Below, piece after piece: positions 48,252 through 56,046 of a stretch of DNA of 64,000 bases. Each line of letters starts with the position of its first letter. The stretch's first letter is position 1. Source of the DNA: Mariniflexile gromovii (GTDB lineage: Bacteria; Bacteroidota; Bacteroidia; Flavobacteriales; Flavobacteriaceae); assembly GCF_017814435.1 (NCBI RefSeq), contig NZ_JAGJCB010000017.1, positions 1 through 64,000 on the forward strand. Direction: 5' to 3'. The notes under the pieces were generated by a model. The model saw only the letters and a list, made by a program, of their open reading frames with translations. It was not told where the DNA came from and did no database searches. The translations under genes and the position numbers were made by a program.

Positions 48252-48620
48252 TTAGCAAGCAGTCCTGTTTGCGCTTTCGTACGTTTTCTCTAAGGGAAAA
48301 TCGAACAGTGCACTACAAATCCGTTCTTGGTGGTTTGTATTGGATTTTGCTTTTGTAACGGTTATATTTACCCAATAGCCATCTTTATCTTGTTTTACTA
48401 ATTGAGCTTGAATGGTAAGTTTATCGTTTACAAATGCGTTTTTGTACATTTTAAATTTGAAATCTCCAATGTTAGGAATGTCTTGTAAATAAAATTCTTT
48501 TACAGGGTAACTGGCAACCGTTTTTATTTTATCGTAAAGTACATGAGGCAATAAAAAACCGTTTGCATTACTTATTTCTTTTGTTACTAAAAATGGGGTG
48601 TTTATATGATGTGCTTTCAT
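48252..48620 (-). CDS. Hypothetical protein, possibly hotdog-fold
   Basis: A 122-residue protein that I do not recognise. The pattern of alternating strands around a central helix (GFLLPHVLYDKIKTVASYPV, then KFKMYKNAFVNDKLTIQAQLVKQDKDGYWVNITVTKAK) is like a single hotdog domain (thioesterase or dehydratase type), but no catalytic motif is evident. It is not clearly secreted. A 40-codon frame lies 12 bp upstream on the same strand. Confidence 0.6.
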   Translation of the reverse strand: MKAHHINTPFLVTKEISNANGFLLPHVLYDKIKTVASYPVKEFYLQDIPNIGDFKFKMYKNAFVNDKLTIQAQLVKQDKDGYWVNITVTKAKSNTNHQERICSALFDFPLEKTYESANRTAC

Positions 48621-48632
48621 AAGATTGTTTTT

Positions 48633-48755
48633 TTATGGGTATAATAATAAAGGTGTTAAGTGGTGTGTATGGTACGTGCTATACATAACATTTGTACATA
48701 CAACGGCATTTAATAAAAGTTGAAATTTCTGGGTAATCGATTTTAGTGTTTTCAT
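48633..48755 (-). CDS. Possible 40-residue small protein
   Basis: An ATG-started frame (MKTLKSITQKFQLLLNAVVC, then a His- and Leu-rich tail) lies just upstream of, and on the same strand as, the gene at 48620. The basic, hydrophobic start could be a leader peptide. Nothing but position and start codon supports it. Confidence 0.3.
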   Translation of the reverse strand: MKTLKSITQKFQLLLNAVVCTNVMYSTYHTHHLTPLLLYP

Positions 48756-48783
48756 AATTTTTAATGATTTAATTGATTTAAAA

Positions 48784-48819
48784 TAAAAAAGGTGCCTTTA
48801 AAAAAAGCACCTTTATAGT
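48784..48819. terminator. Hairpin with flanking A/T runs
   Basis: AAAAAAGGTGC and GCACCTTTATA-type arms pair around a short A-rich loop, between the minus-strand small frame and the plus-strand gene at 49058. It looks like an intrinsic terminator, although the gene it serves is unclear. Confidence 0.6.
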
Positions 48820-49057
48820 TATAGATAAAATTGTATTATTTAACGTTTATTCAAGATGCATATAAGCTTTGGTTTTAAGCATAAAAAGGGTAGCCGATTT
48901 ATCCTGTTGATAGACACGGTTACAAATTTGGCTATATGACATCTTTATTGCATTCATTGCAAACCAAATGTAGTAATTTTTTTTATAAATTAGTGTTCTT
49001 TTATGAGAATTTTGTATAATATTAATGTAATTTTGCATCAAAATTAAATATTGAATT

Positions 49058-49327
49058 ATGGCAAATGTTAGAAACCTAAAAAAAGACATTAATTATGTTT
49101 TAGGTGATATTATAGAAGCAGCTTATGTTTGGGAATTAACGAACGCAAGCAAAGACACAAAAAAGAGTGAAGCAGTTATTGATGAAGCTATCGTTACTTT
49201 TGATGAATTAATTTCTAAAGTGAATGCTAAGAATGTTGAGAACCCAAAAGCTCATTTTAAGGCTATTAGCGCAGAGTTGGAAACTAAGGGAAATGCGTTA
49301 ATTGAAAAAATTAATAAATTATCATAA
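49058..49327 (+). CDS. Conserved-looking hypothetical helical protein
   Basis: An 89-residue, highly charged, mostly helical protein (MANVRNLKKDINYVLGDIIE..., ending LIEKINKLS). No signal peptide or known motif is seen. Codon use is normal, so it is a plausible gene. It lies 60 bp before tRNA-Thr. Function is unknown. Confidence 0.7.
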   Translation: MANVRNLKKDINYVLGDIIEAAYVWELTNASKDTKKSEAVIDEAIVTFDELISKVNAKNVENPKAHFKAISAELETKGNALIEKINKLS

Positions 49328-49343
49328 AATTTTTACTGGAGTG

Positions 49344-49374
49344 CTTGCAAATTTAATTTTTGCGTTTATATTTG
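49344..49374 (+). promoter_or_regulatory. Promoter of the second tRNA-Thr
   Basis: CTTG at 49344-49347 and TATATTTG at 49367-49374, spaced 19 bp, match the TTTG / TAnnTTTG consensus. The tRNA begins 13 bp later. Confidence 0.75.
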
Positions 49375-49387
49375 CACCCGTAAAAAC

Positions 49388-49461
49388 GCCGATGTAGCTC
49401 AGCTGGCTAGAGCAGCTGATTTGTAATCAGCAGGTCGTGGGTTCGAGTCCCTCCATCGGCT
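49388..49461 (+). tRNA. tRNA-Thr(TGT), second copy
   Basis: This sequence is identical over 74 nt to the tRNA at 20015, including anticodon TGT. It has its own promoter and terminator and stands alone. Confidence 0.97.
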
Positions 49462-49469
49462 CTTAATTT

Positions 49470-49497
49470 AAGCCTCTCCATTTGGAGAGGCTTTTTT
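49470..49497 (+). terminator. tRNA-Thr terminator
   Basis: AAGCCTCTCC and GGAGAGGCTT form a stem with an ATTT loop and are followed by six T, 8 bp after the tRNA. Confidence 0.93.
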
Positions 49498-49544
49498 ATT
49501 TAAATTATTTGGGCCCACCTTCAATATTAGCTTTTATATAAGCC

Positions 49545-49581
49545 AAAAAAAGACCTTTCATTTTCTGAAAGGTCTTTTTTC
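49545..49581 (-). terminator. Terminator of the DUF4369 lipoprotein gene
   Basis: AAAAAAAGACCTTTCA and TGAAAGGTCTTTTTT form a strong hairpin with A/T runs on both sides, 19 bp beyond the minus-strand stop codon at 49600. It may work in both directions. Confidence 0.88.
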
Positions 49582-49599
49582 TTTTTATATCGTGTTTTA

Positions 49600-50301
49600 T
49601 TATTTCTCCGATTGTTTTATTTCATCAATAAACCCTTGTAATTCCTTCCCGTATTTTGAGGCCTTCACTTTAGGTGTTAAAGAATTGTTTATAGTATCTA
49701 GATATTTAACTTGAGCGTTATAAATTTCTGTGAGTGCTAGGTAAGGGGCTACTTCACTGTCTTTATGGTTTAAAGCAAAATTAACGGTGAATAAATAACG
49801 ACGTTTTAAATTACTATCCGATTTTTTTTGAATGTCCTTGGATTTAGAAGTATCGCCTTTTTTTAATGCTTCAAATTTTTCTTTGATCAAATCTAAATCT
49901 TGTTCATTAAATCGGGATCTCATCAATTTATATTCTTCAAATATTTTTTGTTGTTCAGAGCCATTAATTTTTGCACCAAACCCAAAACTTTTAACAAAGG
50001 TTTTTATTTCTGTAATTCCCTTATCAGCAAAAAATTCAATTTTATCTTTCTCAGAACTGTTTTTATCTAAAAATAGATAGAAAACTTCGGGCGATTCTAA
50101 AGTTGATGCGTGTAATGTAATATCCGATTGCCCAGTTACTGAAACTGTATCGATAGTAATAAGGTTATTGTTTTTTATTTTCTTTAAATAAATAACACCT
50201 TTTTTTAAACCATCTACTTGTACTTTTACTGTTAAATCGTTTTGTTCCTTGCTGCAAGCAATAATTAACAACGATAGGAAAATGTATGCTACTTTTTTCA
50301 T
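49600..50301 (-). CDS. DUF4369 domain lipoprotein
   Basis: A 233-residue predicted lipoprotein. Residues 1-16 form a lipoprotein signal with the lipobox LIIAC. The N-terminal part (LTVKVQVDGLKKGVIYLKKIKNNNLITIDTVSVTG) is the DUF4369 beta domain usually found before thioredoxin domains. Here the C-terminal part is helical and charged, without a CxxC motif, so it is a stand-alone version. Location is the periplasmic face of a membrane; function is unknown. Confidence 0.82.
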   Translation of the reverse strand: MKKVAYIFLSLLIIACSKEQNDLTVKVQVDGLKKGVIYLKKIKNNNLITIDTVSVTGQSDITLHASTLESPEVFYLFLDKNSSEKDKIEFFADKGITEIKTFVKSFGFGAKINGSEQQKIFEEYKLMRSRFNEQDLDLIKEKFEALKKGDTSKSKDIQKKSDSNLKRRYLFTVNFALNHKDSEVAPYLALTEIYNAQVKYLDTINNSLTPKVKASKYGKELQGFIDEIKQSEK

Positions 50302-50545
50302 TAATTGATTTTATTTTTTAGAAGGCAAATATCTTATAATTATATTTTAAAAGCTAACAGCTAGTTGCTAATTTCTGAGATTCCTAGTTTATGTGTTTTT
50401 ATTGAAATTTATTTTTTATTTTATAATTGAATTTTGCTTTTTGGCACAGAAATTGTTATTTGAATAACAATTATAATTCATACGTGGTTTATTGAGTGGT
50501 TACTTTAAACTTTGAATAGTAATTCATATTTTAGTTGGTTAGTTA

Positions 50546-50582
50546 GTAAAAAGGCATCCCCAAAAAGGATGCTTTTTTTATT
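50546..50582. terminator. Intergenic terminator-like hairpin
   Basis: AAAAAGGCATCC and GGATGCTTTTTTT arms pair, with a run of seven T on the right. It points to a plus-strand transcript ending here for which no gene is visible upstream. Confidence 0.65.
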
Positions 50583-50683
50583 TAAAATCATTTTTTAAAT
50601 ATGTATTTCATCGGTGAAATGCAATATTTCATCCTTAAATGTTAAAATTATATGTATTTTATCGATTTATAATGTATTTAATC

Positions 50684-50712
50684 GTTGATATTCATTTTTA
50701 ATTATATCTTTG
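50684..50712 (+). promoter_or_regulatory. Promoter-like element of a candidate small RNA
   Basis: GTTG at 50684-50687 and TATCTTTG at 50705-50712, spaced 17 bp, resemble the Bacteroidota promoter. No coding gene follows, but a hairpin and a terminator do. Confidence 0.5.
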
Positions 50713-50717
50713 AAGAG

Positions 50718-50861
50718 TACTAAATAACATACTTTTTAGTTCAATGGATTAATTAATTAATATTTGCATTATGTAGTTGAAATAGAGACCCTAAATCTAC
50801 TTCATAATAAAAAAAGCAAATGAGAGAAAACCGAGTTTGAGGGAACTCGGTTTTTTTATGC
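50718..50861 (+). ncRNA. Candidate small RNA
   Basis: Between a promoter-like element and a good terminator is about 145 bp with no coding frame. It contains an imperfect 16-bp hairpin (50768-50783 with 50793-50808) and a terminator with AACCGAGTT / AACTCGGTT arms followed by seven T (about 50829-50861). It is the only clear plus-strand transcription unit in a 586-bp gene-free stretch. No known RNA family was recognised. Confidence 0.4.
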
Positions 50862-50887
50862 TTTATATTTTCCTAAGTTTTTTACTT

Positions 50888-51247
50888 TTATAAGTCGAAA
50901 TAAGAATAAGCCCAATACATAAGTAAAAACTGCAAAGGAATTCTTGAAATAAGTACCCATTTTGGTAATCCTGCTGAAGCTTTTTTGCTGGAAAGCATGT
51001 AAAAGTGTACCAACAAAAAGACTAAAAGCATTATTATGATAAAAACAATGGCTATGTTTTTTACCGCAGGGATACATACCATAATCCCCAAAAATACTTC
51101 TGCAACACCACTTAAATACACCAATAATTTATGTTTGGGTATATAATAAGGCATAATGCGTGTATAAAGTTTTGGTTTTATAAAGTGATTGATTCCTGCC
51201 ACAATATAAAGTGCAGCCATTGCGTATAAATGCCAAGGATATTCCAT
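50888..51247 (-). CDS. DoxX-like membrane protein
   Basis: The 119-residue protein has four membrane segments and the DoxX pattern (YAMAALYIVAGINHFIKPKLYTRIMPYYIP; LSGVAEVFLGIMV). DoxX proteins are associated with thiosulfate or quinone-linked redox functions in some organisms, but most bacterial members are uncharacterised. It is divergent from the dipeptidase gene at 51292. Confidence 0.85.
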   Translation of the reverse strand: MEYPWHLYAMAALYIVAGINHFIKPKLYTRIMPYYIPKHKLLVYLSGVAEVFLGIMVCIPAVKNIAIVFIIIMLLVFLLVHFYMLSSKKASAGLPKWVLISRIPLQFLLMYWAYSYFDL

Positions 51248-51291
51248 ATTAAAATTTAATTTTTTCTAAATTAGCATAATTAGAATTGGAT

Positions 51292-51957
51292 ATGAAATAT
51301 TATATAACGTTTTTATTTGCATTTTTTTGTTTTGGAATGTTCGCGCAATTGCCACAGGGTTTTGTATATGTAAAAACTATCATTCCAGATTTAAAGGTAG
51401 ATTTAAAGTACAATACTGAAAACAATTTTGTTGGTAAGCGTGTAGATGGTTACCAATCGAATAAACTCATATTAACCAAAGAATCTGCTTTGGCTTTGAA
51501 AAAAGTACAAAAAGCATTGCTGGATAAAAATTTATGTTTAAAAGTGTATGATGGTTACAGGCCACAACGCGCTGTAAACCATTTTATGGCTTGGGCAAAA
51601 GATTTGAATGATACCATTAACAAGGCAAATTATTATCCTGATGTTGATAAATTGAATTTGTTTGCTGAAGATTATATTGCTAAAAGATCGGGACATAGCA
51701 AAGGCAGTACCGTAGATGTTACAATCATTGATGGCAATACCGGAGAACCGTTGGATATGGGCAGTGCCTATGATTTTTTTGGGAAAGCATCTTGGACCGA
51801 TTATAATAACATTACCGATACCCAAAAGGCTAATAGAAAACTATTGTTGGAAGTAATGACCAAACATGGTTTTGTGAATTTCTATAAAGAATGGTGGCAC
51901 TATACATTAAAAAACGAACCATTCCCGAATACTTATTTCGATTTTCCAGTAAAATAA
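51292..51957 (+). CDS. ddpX: D-alanyl-D-alanine dipeptidase (VanX/DdpX type, M15D)
   Basis: A 221-residue exported zinc peptidase. Signal peptide residues 1-18 (ITFLFAFFCFGMFAQ). Zinc and catalytic residues are in SGHSKGSTVDVT (His135 and the aspartate, the SxHxxGxxxD motif) and in EWWHY near the C-terminus (Glu and His). It hydrolyses D-Ala-D-Ala; outside vancomycin clusters such enzymes recycle peptidoglycan fragments, which is the likely role here since no van genes are nearby. The ATG at 51292 is chosen over an in-frame TTG at 51286. Confidence 0.9.
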   Translation: MKYYITFLFAFFCFGMFAQLPQGFVYVKTIIPDLKVDLKYNTENNFVGKRVDGYQSNKLILTKESALALKKVQKALLDKNLCLKVYDGYRPQRAVNHFMAWAKDLNDTINKANYYPDVDKLNLFAEDYIAKRSGHSKGSTVDVTIIDGNTGEPLDMGSAYDFFGKASWTDYNNITDTQKANRKLLLEVMTKHGFVNFYKEWWHYTLKNEPFPNTYFDFPVK

Positions 51958-51985
51958 AAAACCTGCCTTTTAATTAGCAGGTTTT
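51957..51985. terminator. Terminator between convergent genes
   Basis: AAAACCTGC and GCAGGTTTT form the stem around a 10-nt loop with a T-rich right side. It lies between the dipeptidase stop and the minus-strand fatty-acid hydroxylase stop. Confidence 0.88.
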
Positions 51986-51991
51986 GGTTTT

Positions 51992-52924
51992 TTATGAAGA
52001 GGTGGTTTCTCTAGTTTCCAATTCTTTTCGCATTTGCTTGATGGTCAATGTACTTCCATCATGGCTCCATCCCGGTGGCCCAAAGGCATACATGAATTTG
52101 TGATATAAATTCGGACTCTTTTTCATATCACTCCAAATGTCTTTATATTCATGGGTTAAAATCACCAACGGATTATAAGAATTTGGTGGTTTTGTAACAC
52201 CATATTCAATATCTATACCCTCATCAAGTTCTTTCCAGGTACCAAATATCTTATCAAACATATTTAAAAAGCCACCATGATTCTTATCCATATACTCTAA
52301 ATTTTTAGCATGGTGTACTTGGTGCATGGTGTGTGTATTGAAAACTTTTTCAATAATCCCCATTTTGGGAACGTAAGTGGAATGTAACTGAAATTGCCAA
52401 AGTGCCTCAATACCTAAACAGACAATCACCATTTCCGGTGGAAAACCAATGGCGGGTATCCACATATAAAAAAACGGTTTATATAATATAGTAAACCAAC
52501 CGTTTCTAACAGCGGTTCCTAAGTTGAAATTATCGGAAGAATGGTGCACAATATGGGCTGCCCATAAAAAACGCACCATGTGGTTTTGCCTATGAAACCA
52601 ATAATAACTGAAATCGTCTAAAAATTGGCAAGCAATCCAAACATACCAAGCATATCCAAACGATTCGTACCCTAAAATATTGGTGCGAACGCCATCTATT
52701 AAGGGGTTGCATACTTCGTAAATATAATTGAAAATAATAATGGCAGAAATAGTTTTAACCAAAGGTGCTAAAATTACCGAGCCTATGCCCATAGTTAAAC
52801 TAGAGCCTAAATCTTTCCACTTATAAAGGTCTTTGTGGTCGTGGGTTTTGCTGTAAGTAAGTTCTAATAAAATAAGACCTAGAAAACAGGGGATACCATA
52901 CACTAACGGATTCGTAAAATTCAT
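51992..52924 (-). CDS. Sterol desaturase / fatty-acid hydroxylase family membrane enzyme
   Basis: A 310-residue membrane di-iron enzyme. The three histidine clusters are HRQNH (after YYWF), HIVHHSS and HTMHQVHHAKN, with several membrane helices in the first 180 residues. The family hydroxylates or desaturates lipids using O2. In Bacteroidota, members can act on sphingolipids, carotenoids or fatty acids; the exact substrate cannot be read. It lies about 100 bp downstream of the helicase gene on the same strand. Confidence 0.9.
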   Translation of the reverse strand: MNFTNPLVYGIPCFLGLILLELTYSKTHDHKDLYKWKDLGSSLTMGIGSVILAPLVKTISAIIIFNYIYEVCNPLIDGVRTNILGYESFGYAWYVWIACQFLDDFSYYWFHRQNHMVRFLWAAHIVHHSSDNFNLGTAVRNGWFTILYKPFFYMWIPAIGFPPEMVIVCLGIEALWQFQLHSTYVPKMGIIEKVFNTHTMHQVHHAKNLEYMDKNHGGFLNMFDKIFGTWKELDEGIDIEYGVTKPPNSYNPLVILTHEYKDIWSDMKKSPNLYHKFMYAFGPPGWSHDGSTLTIKQMRKELETRETTSS

Positions 52925-53024
52925 TTATTAATAAATTTTAGAAGCGTTGGAAGGGATAATAGAATTTTGATAATGTATTTATTTTTGGTGAAGATACTTA
53001 TTAAATAACGGAATTCCGAAGATT

Positions 53025-54263
53025 TTAGTACCAGCGTTTCTTTTTCTTTTTGGAAGCTTCACTTTTACGTCCTTTTTTATGTTTGCTTTTTCCGGGCGTT
53101 CGGTGGATTTCTTTTTTAGCTTTTGGGTCTAACGGATAGGGATGGTCTTCAATAACATCCAATTGCAATTGGATAAGTTGCTGAATGGTTTGTACATAGG
53201 TTTTTTCATCGGCAGAACAAAACGAATAAGCCGTTCCCAATTTTCCGGCTCTGGCGGTTCTACCAATACGGTGCACATAAGTTTCGGGTACGTTGGGTAA
53301 ATCGAAATTAACCACCGCATCCAATTCATTAATATCAATACCACGTGCCGCAACATCGGTGGCAATTAAAATATTTACGTTATTGCTTTTGAAGTTTTTT
53401 AAAGCGTCTTCCCTTAAATTCTGGCTTTTATCACCATGTAAACTATCTACTTTATAACCGTTTTTCTTTAGTGTTTGTTCCAGTTTTTCTACACCAAATT
53501 TGGTACGTCTAAAAATAAGGATACTGCCTTTAATGGTGTTTCTTAGTAAGTGTAAACACAATTCCATTTTATTGCGTTTCGGTACATAATACAACACCTG
53601 ATTCACGTTTTTTGACGTAGATGAATTTTGCGCCACCTCCACACGTTCCGGTGCATTCAAAATCGTGTTTGCCAATTGTTCTACTTTAAAAGGAATGGTT
53701 GCCGAAAACAATAAAATATTCTTTTCATGCATGCAAAGGCGTTCAATTTTTTTCACATCATCAATAAAACCCATGTCCAGCATCAAATCGGCTTCATCCA
53801 AAACCAAGGTTTCAATATAATCAAGGTTTACAACATCTTGTTTGTGCAAATCGAGCAATCGCCCCGGGGTTGCAATTAAAATATCAACCCCTTTTCTAAT
53901 AACATCTATTTGAGGTTCTATAGAAGCACCACCAAAAACAACCGTTGTTCTTAAGTTGGTATAAGTGCTGTATTTTTTGAAATTTTCATTTATTTGAATG
54001 GCTAATTCACGTGTGGGACTTACTATCAACGCTCTGATTTTTTTACTTTTTTTAGTGGCATCTTGCTTATCGAACAACATTTGTAAAATAGGCAATGCAA
54101 AAGCAGCGGTTTTACCGGTACCAGTTTGGGCAGACACAATCACGTCTTTTTTTGCCAAAACTAAAGGAATGGTTTTTTCTTGTACCAAAGTTGGGTTGTC
54201 GTAACCTGCCTCGGCAACGGCTCTTAAAATAGGTCTGTTAAGTTGTAAGTCTTTAAATGACAT
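53025..54263 (-). CDS. DEAD-box RNA helicase, RhlE-like
   Basis: A 412-residue helicase with the full motif set: Q motif (NPTLVQEKTIP), I AQTGTGKT, Ia PTRELA, II DEAD, III SAT, V ATDVAARGID and VI HRIGRTARAGK. The C-terminus is a lysine-rich tail (KSKHKKGRKSEASKKKKKRWY) that should bind RNA. Such helicases aid ribosome assembly or cold-temperature RNA folding. A TAnnTTTG box lies 16 nt before the ATG. Confidence 0.93.
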   Translation of the reverse strand: MSFKDLQLNRPILRAVAEAGYDNPTLVQEKTIPLVLAKKDVIVSAQTGTGKTAAFALPILQMLFDKQDATKKSKKIRALIVSPTRELAIQINENFKKYSTYTNLRTTVVFGGASIEPQIDVIRKGVDILIATPGRLLDLHKQDVVNLDYIETLVLDEADLMLDMGFIDDVKKIERLCMHEKNILLFSATIPFKVEQLANTILNAPERVEVAQNSSTSKNVNQVLYYVPKRNKMELCLHLLRNTIKGSILIFRRTKFGVEKLEQTLKKNGYKVDSLHGDKSQNLREDALKNFKSNNVNILIATDVAARGIDINELDAVVNFDLPNVPETYVHRIGRTARAGKLGTAYSFCSADEKTYVQTIQQLIQLQLDVIEDHPYPLDPKAKKEIHRTPGKSKHKKGRKSEASKKKKKRWY

Positions 54264-54279
54264 GAATTATAATTTGCTA

Positions 54280-54287
54280 CAAAGATA
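54280..54287 (-). promoter_or_regulatory. -7 box of the DEAD-box helicase gene
   Basis: The minus strand reads TATCTTTG, matching TAnnTTTG, ending 16 nt before the start codon. Confidence 0.55.
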
Positions 54288-54388
54288 CATAAAAGTTAAT
54301 CGGGTAATTTTCACCCGTTGTGTGTAATTTGAAAGTTTATTATGAAACTATTTTTTCATGTTAAATATATGTCAATTGATTGCATTAT

Positions 54389-54446
54389 GTCAGTCTGAGC
54401 TTGTCGAAGACTTTTAAAATGGCACTTCGACAAGCTCAGTGTGACA
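54389..54446. repeat. Intergenic dyad element, copy 3 (short form)
   Basis: CTGAGCTTGTCGAAG at 54395-54409 is the perfect inverted complement of 54425-54439, with TGTCA/TGACA flanks. The same GAGCTTGTCGAA core is present inside the dyad element at 60911-61038. It lies between divergent genes. Confidence 0.8.
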
Positions 54447-54549
54447 TCGAACACCCATTTGGCAAAGAAAAATAAATACAAACAAAGGGTTCTTTTTGGA
54501 CCTAACATTTTCTAATTTTACAATCAAATAATAAGAAGCGCAATTACCT

Positions 54550-55413
54550 ATGGTACAATACAACCCCAAAGATTGGATTACCTTTATTTTTAGATTTCAC
54601 AAGTCGGATACATTTAGGAAATTGTTTCCTTTGATGATATTCATCGGTATTTATACCTACGGCGTAGGCTATTTGGAACTTGAATATTGGAAACTTTCTG
54701 AGAAAAACCATTTGTCAAACATTACGGTTATGCACGGTATGTTGGGGTTTGTAATTTCCTTATTGTTGGTTTTTAGAACCAATACGGCTTACGACCGATG
54801 GTGGGAAGGCAGAAAATTATGGGGTGCATTGGTAAACAACAGCCGAAATTTAGCCATAAAACTGCATGTTATTTTAAAAGATGAACACGATAGAAGCTAT
54901 TTTGAAAAGCTAATACCAAGTTATGCTTCTATTTTGGTGAAACATTTAACCAACAAAGAAACCAGCTTGCAACTTTTTGATGATGTCCATTTACAGATAG
55001 ACAAACACACACACCACCCAAACCAAGTGGCTAAAATGATTTTCCAAAAGGTGAACGATTTATACGAACAGAAAAAAATTACGGGCGACCAGCTTATTAT
55101 ATTAAATGCCGAAATACAATCGTTTACCGATATTTGTGGCGCTTGCGAACGTATTAAAAACACACCCATTCCGTATTCGTACAGTGCGTTTATTAAAAAA
55201 TTCATCTTTTTTTACATCATGACCCTGCCTTTTGGCTACGTGTTTAGCTTAGGCTATTATGCCGTACCCGTGGTGGTTTTTGTTTTTTATGTATTGGCAA
55301 GTTTAGAATTAATTGCCGAAGAAATTGAAGACCCTTTTGGTTTTGATGCCAACGATTTGCCCATTGAAAAAATAGCAGCAAATATTAAAAAACATGTGGA
55401 GGAGGTGTTTTGA
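54550..55413 (+). CDS. Bestrophin-family anion channel protein
   Basis: A 287-residue membrane protein of the bestrophin/UPF0187 family. It has four membrane helices and the pattern NTAYDRWWEGRKLWGALVNNSRNLA around residues 80-100, and a C-terminal LIAEEIEDPFGFDANDLP motif. Bacterial members form pentameric ion channels. It is followed by a minus-strand two-gene unit. Confidence 0.92.
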   Translation: MVQYNPKDWITFIFRFHKSDTFRKLFPLMIFIGIYTYGVGYLELEYWKLSEKNHLSNITVMHGMLGFVISLLLVFRTNTAYDRWWEGRKLWGALVNNSRNLAIKLHVILKDEHDRSYFEKLIPSYASILVKHLTNKETSLQLFDDVHLQIDKHTHHPNQVAKMIFQKVNDLYEQKKITGDQLIILNAEIQSFTDICGACERIKNTPIPYSYSAFIKKFIFFYIMTLPFGYVFSLGYYAVPVVVFVFYVLASLELIAEEIEDPFGFDANDLPIEKIAANIKKHVEEVF

Positions 55414-55461
55414 TAGGGCATAAAATATAACTTGTTATAGGTGTTAAATTTTTTGTTAGTT

Positions 55462-56046
55462 TTAGATTCCAACCTGCCTAATCCAATCTCTAATTAATGT
55501 CCCTATACGTGCTAAATCTTGTTCAGATAAGTCGCCACTATGCATGATTACATTTCGAGACCTTTCAAGAGTTTTTATAATTTGTTGTGCCCATTCTAAG
55601 GATATAATATGTGGTTCGAAATATACCCAATTATCTCCACGCATTATTGTTATTAAATCTCCAAACTCGGTGTAGTTTATAAATTTATCTCCTCGTTGGG
55701 TATGCCATCGGATTTTATCTTCTTCTTCTTTTCTCGATTCCGCTTTTTCTCTAACCTTATTGGGTACACATTCTTCCCACCATTCCGCACCTTTTTCTTC
55801 AACAAGTTTTTGAGTTACAAATTCTCTAATACTATTTTCAAAAGCACAAATTGCCGTATATACAAAAGACATTTTTTTAGAATTAGCCACATATTCTTCT
55901 GGTAATTCATTTATACAAAGAAGATTGTTAATTTGATCCTCATCAACTTTACTAAATGATTTTTTATCTTTTGCTTGTGTGCTTTCTAAGGCTTGTTTTG
56001 TTAGAATTCCTTTAAAAACAAAAGAATATAGAGGGTCAGAGATCAT
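55462..56046 (-). CDS. Swt1-type HEPN domain protein, putative RNase
   Basis: A 194-residue protein. The C-terminal 130 residues match Swt1-type HEPN proteins: ICAFENSIREFVTQKL, then WW-E-CVP-KVREKAESRKEEED, NYTEFGDLITIM, and the terminal ERSRNVIMHSGDLSEQD. The R-x4-H catalytic motif of HEPN ribonucleases is visible at Arg164-His169. HEPN proteins are RNases in toxin-antitoxin and abortive-infection systems. Its start overlaps the end of the DUF5343 gene by 4 bp (ATGA), so it is translated second in a two-gene operon. Confidence 0.85.
   Translation of the reverse strand: MISDPLYSFVFKGILTKQALESTQAKDKKSFSKVDEDQINNLLCINELPEEYVANSKKMSFVYTAICAFENSIREFVTQKLVEEKGAEWWEECVPNKVREKAESRKEEEDKIRWHTQRGDKFINYTEFGDLITIMRGDNWVYFEPHIISLEWAQQIIKTLERSRNVIMHSGDLSEQDLARIGTLIRDWIRQVGI

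Noticed and set aside
51292-51957. Vancomycin resistance gene vanX
   Set aside because: The motifs are VanX-type, but there is no VanA/VanH/VanR/VanS neighbourhood; a peptidoglycan-recycling dipeptidase is more likely.
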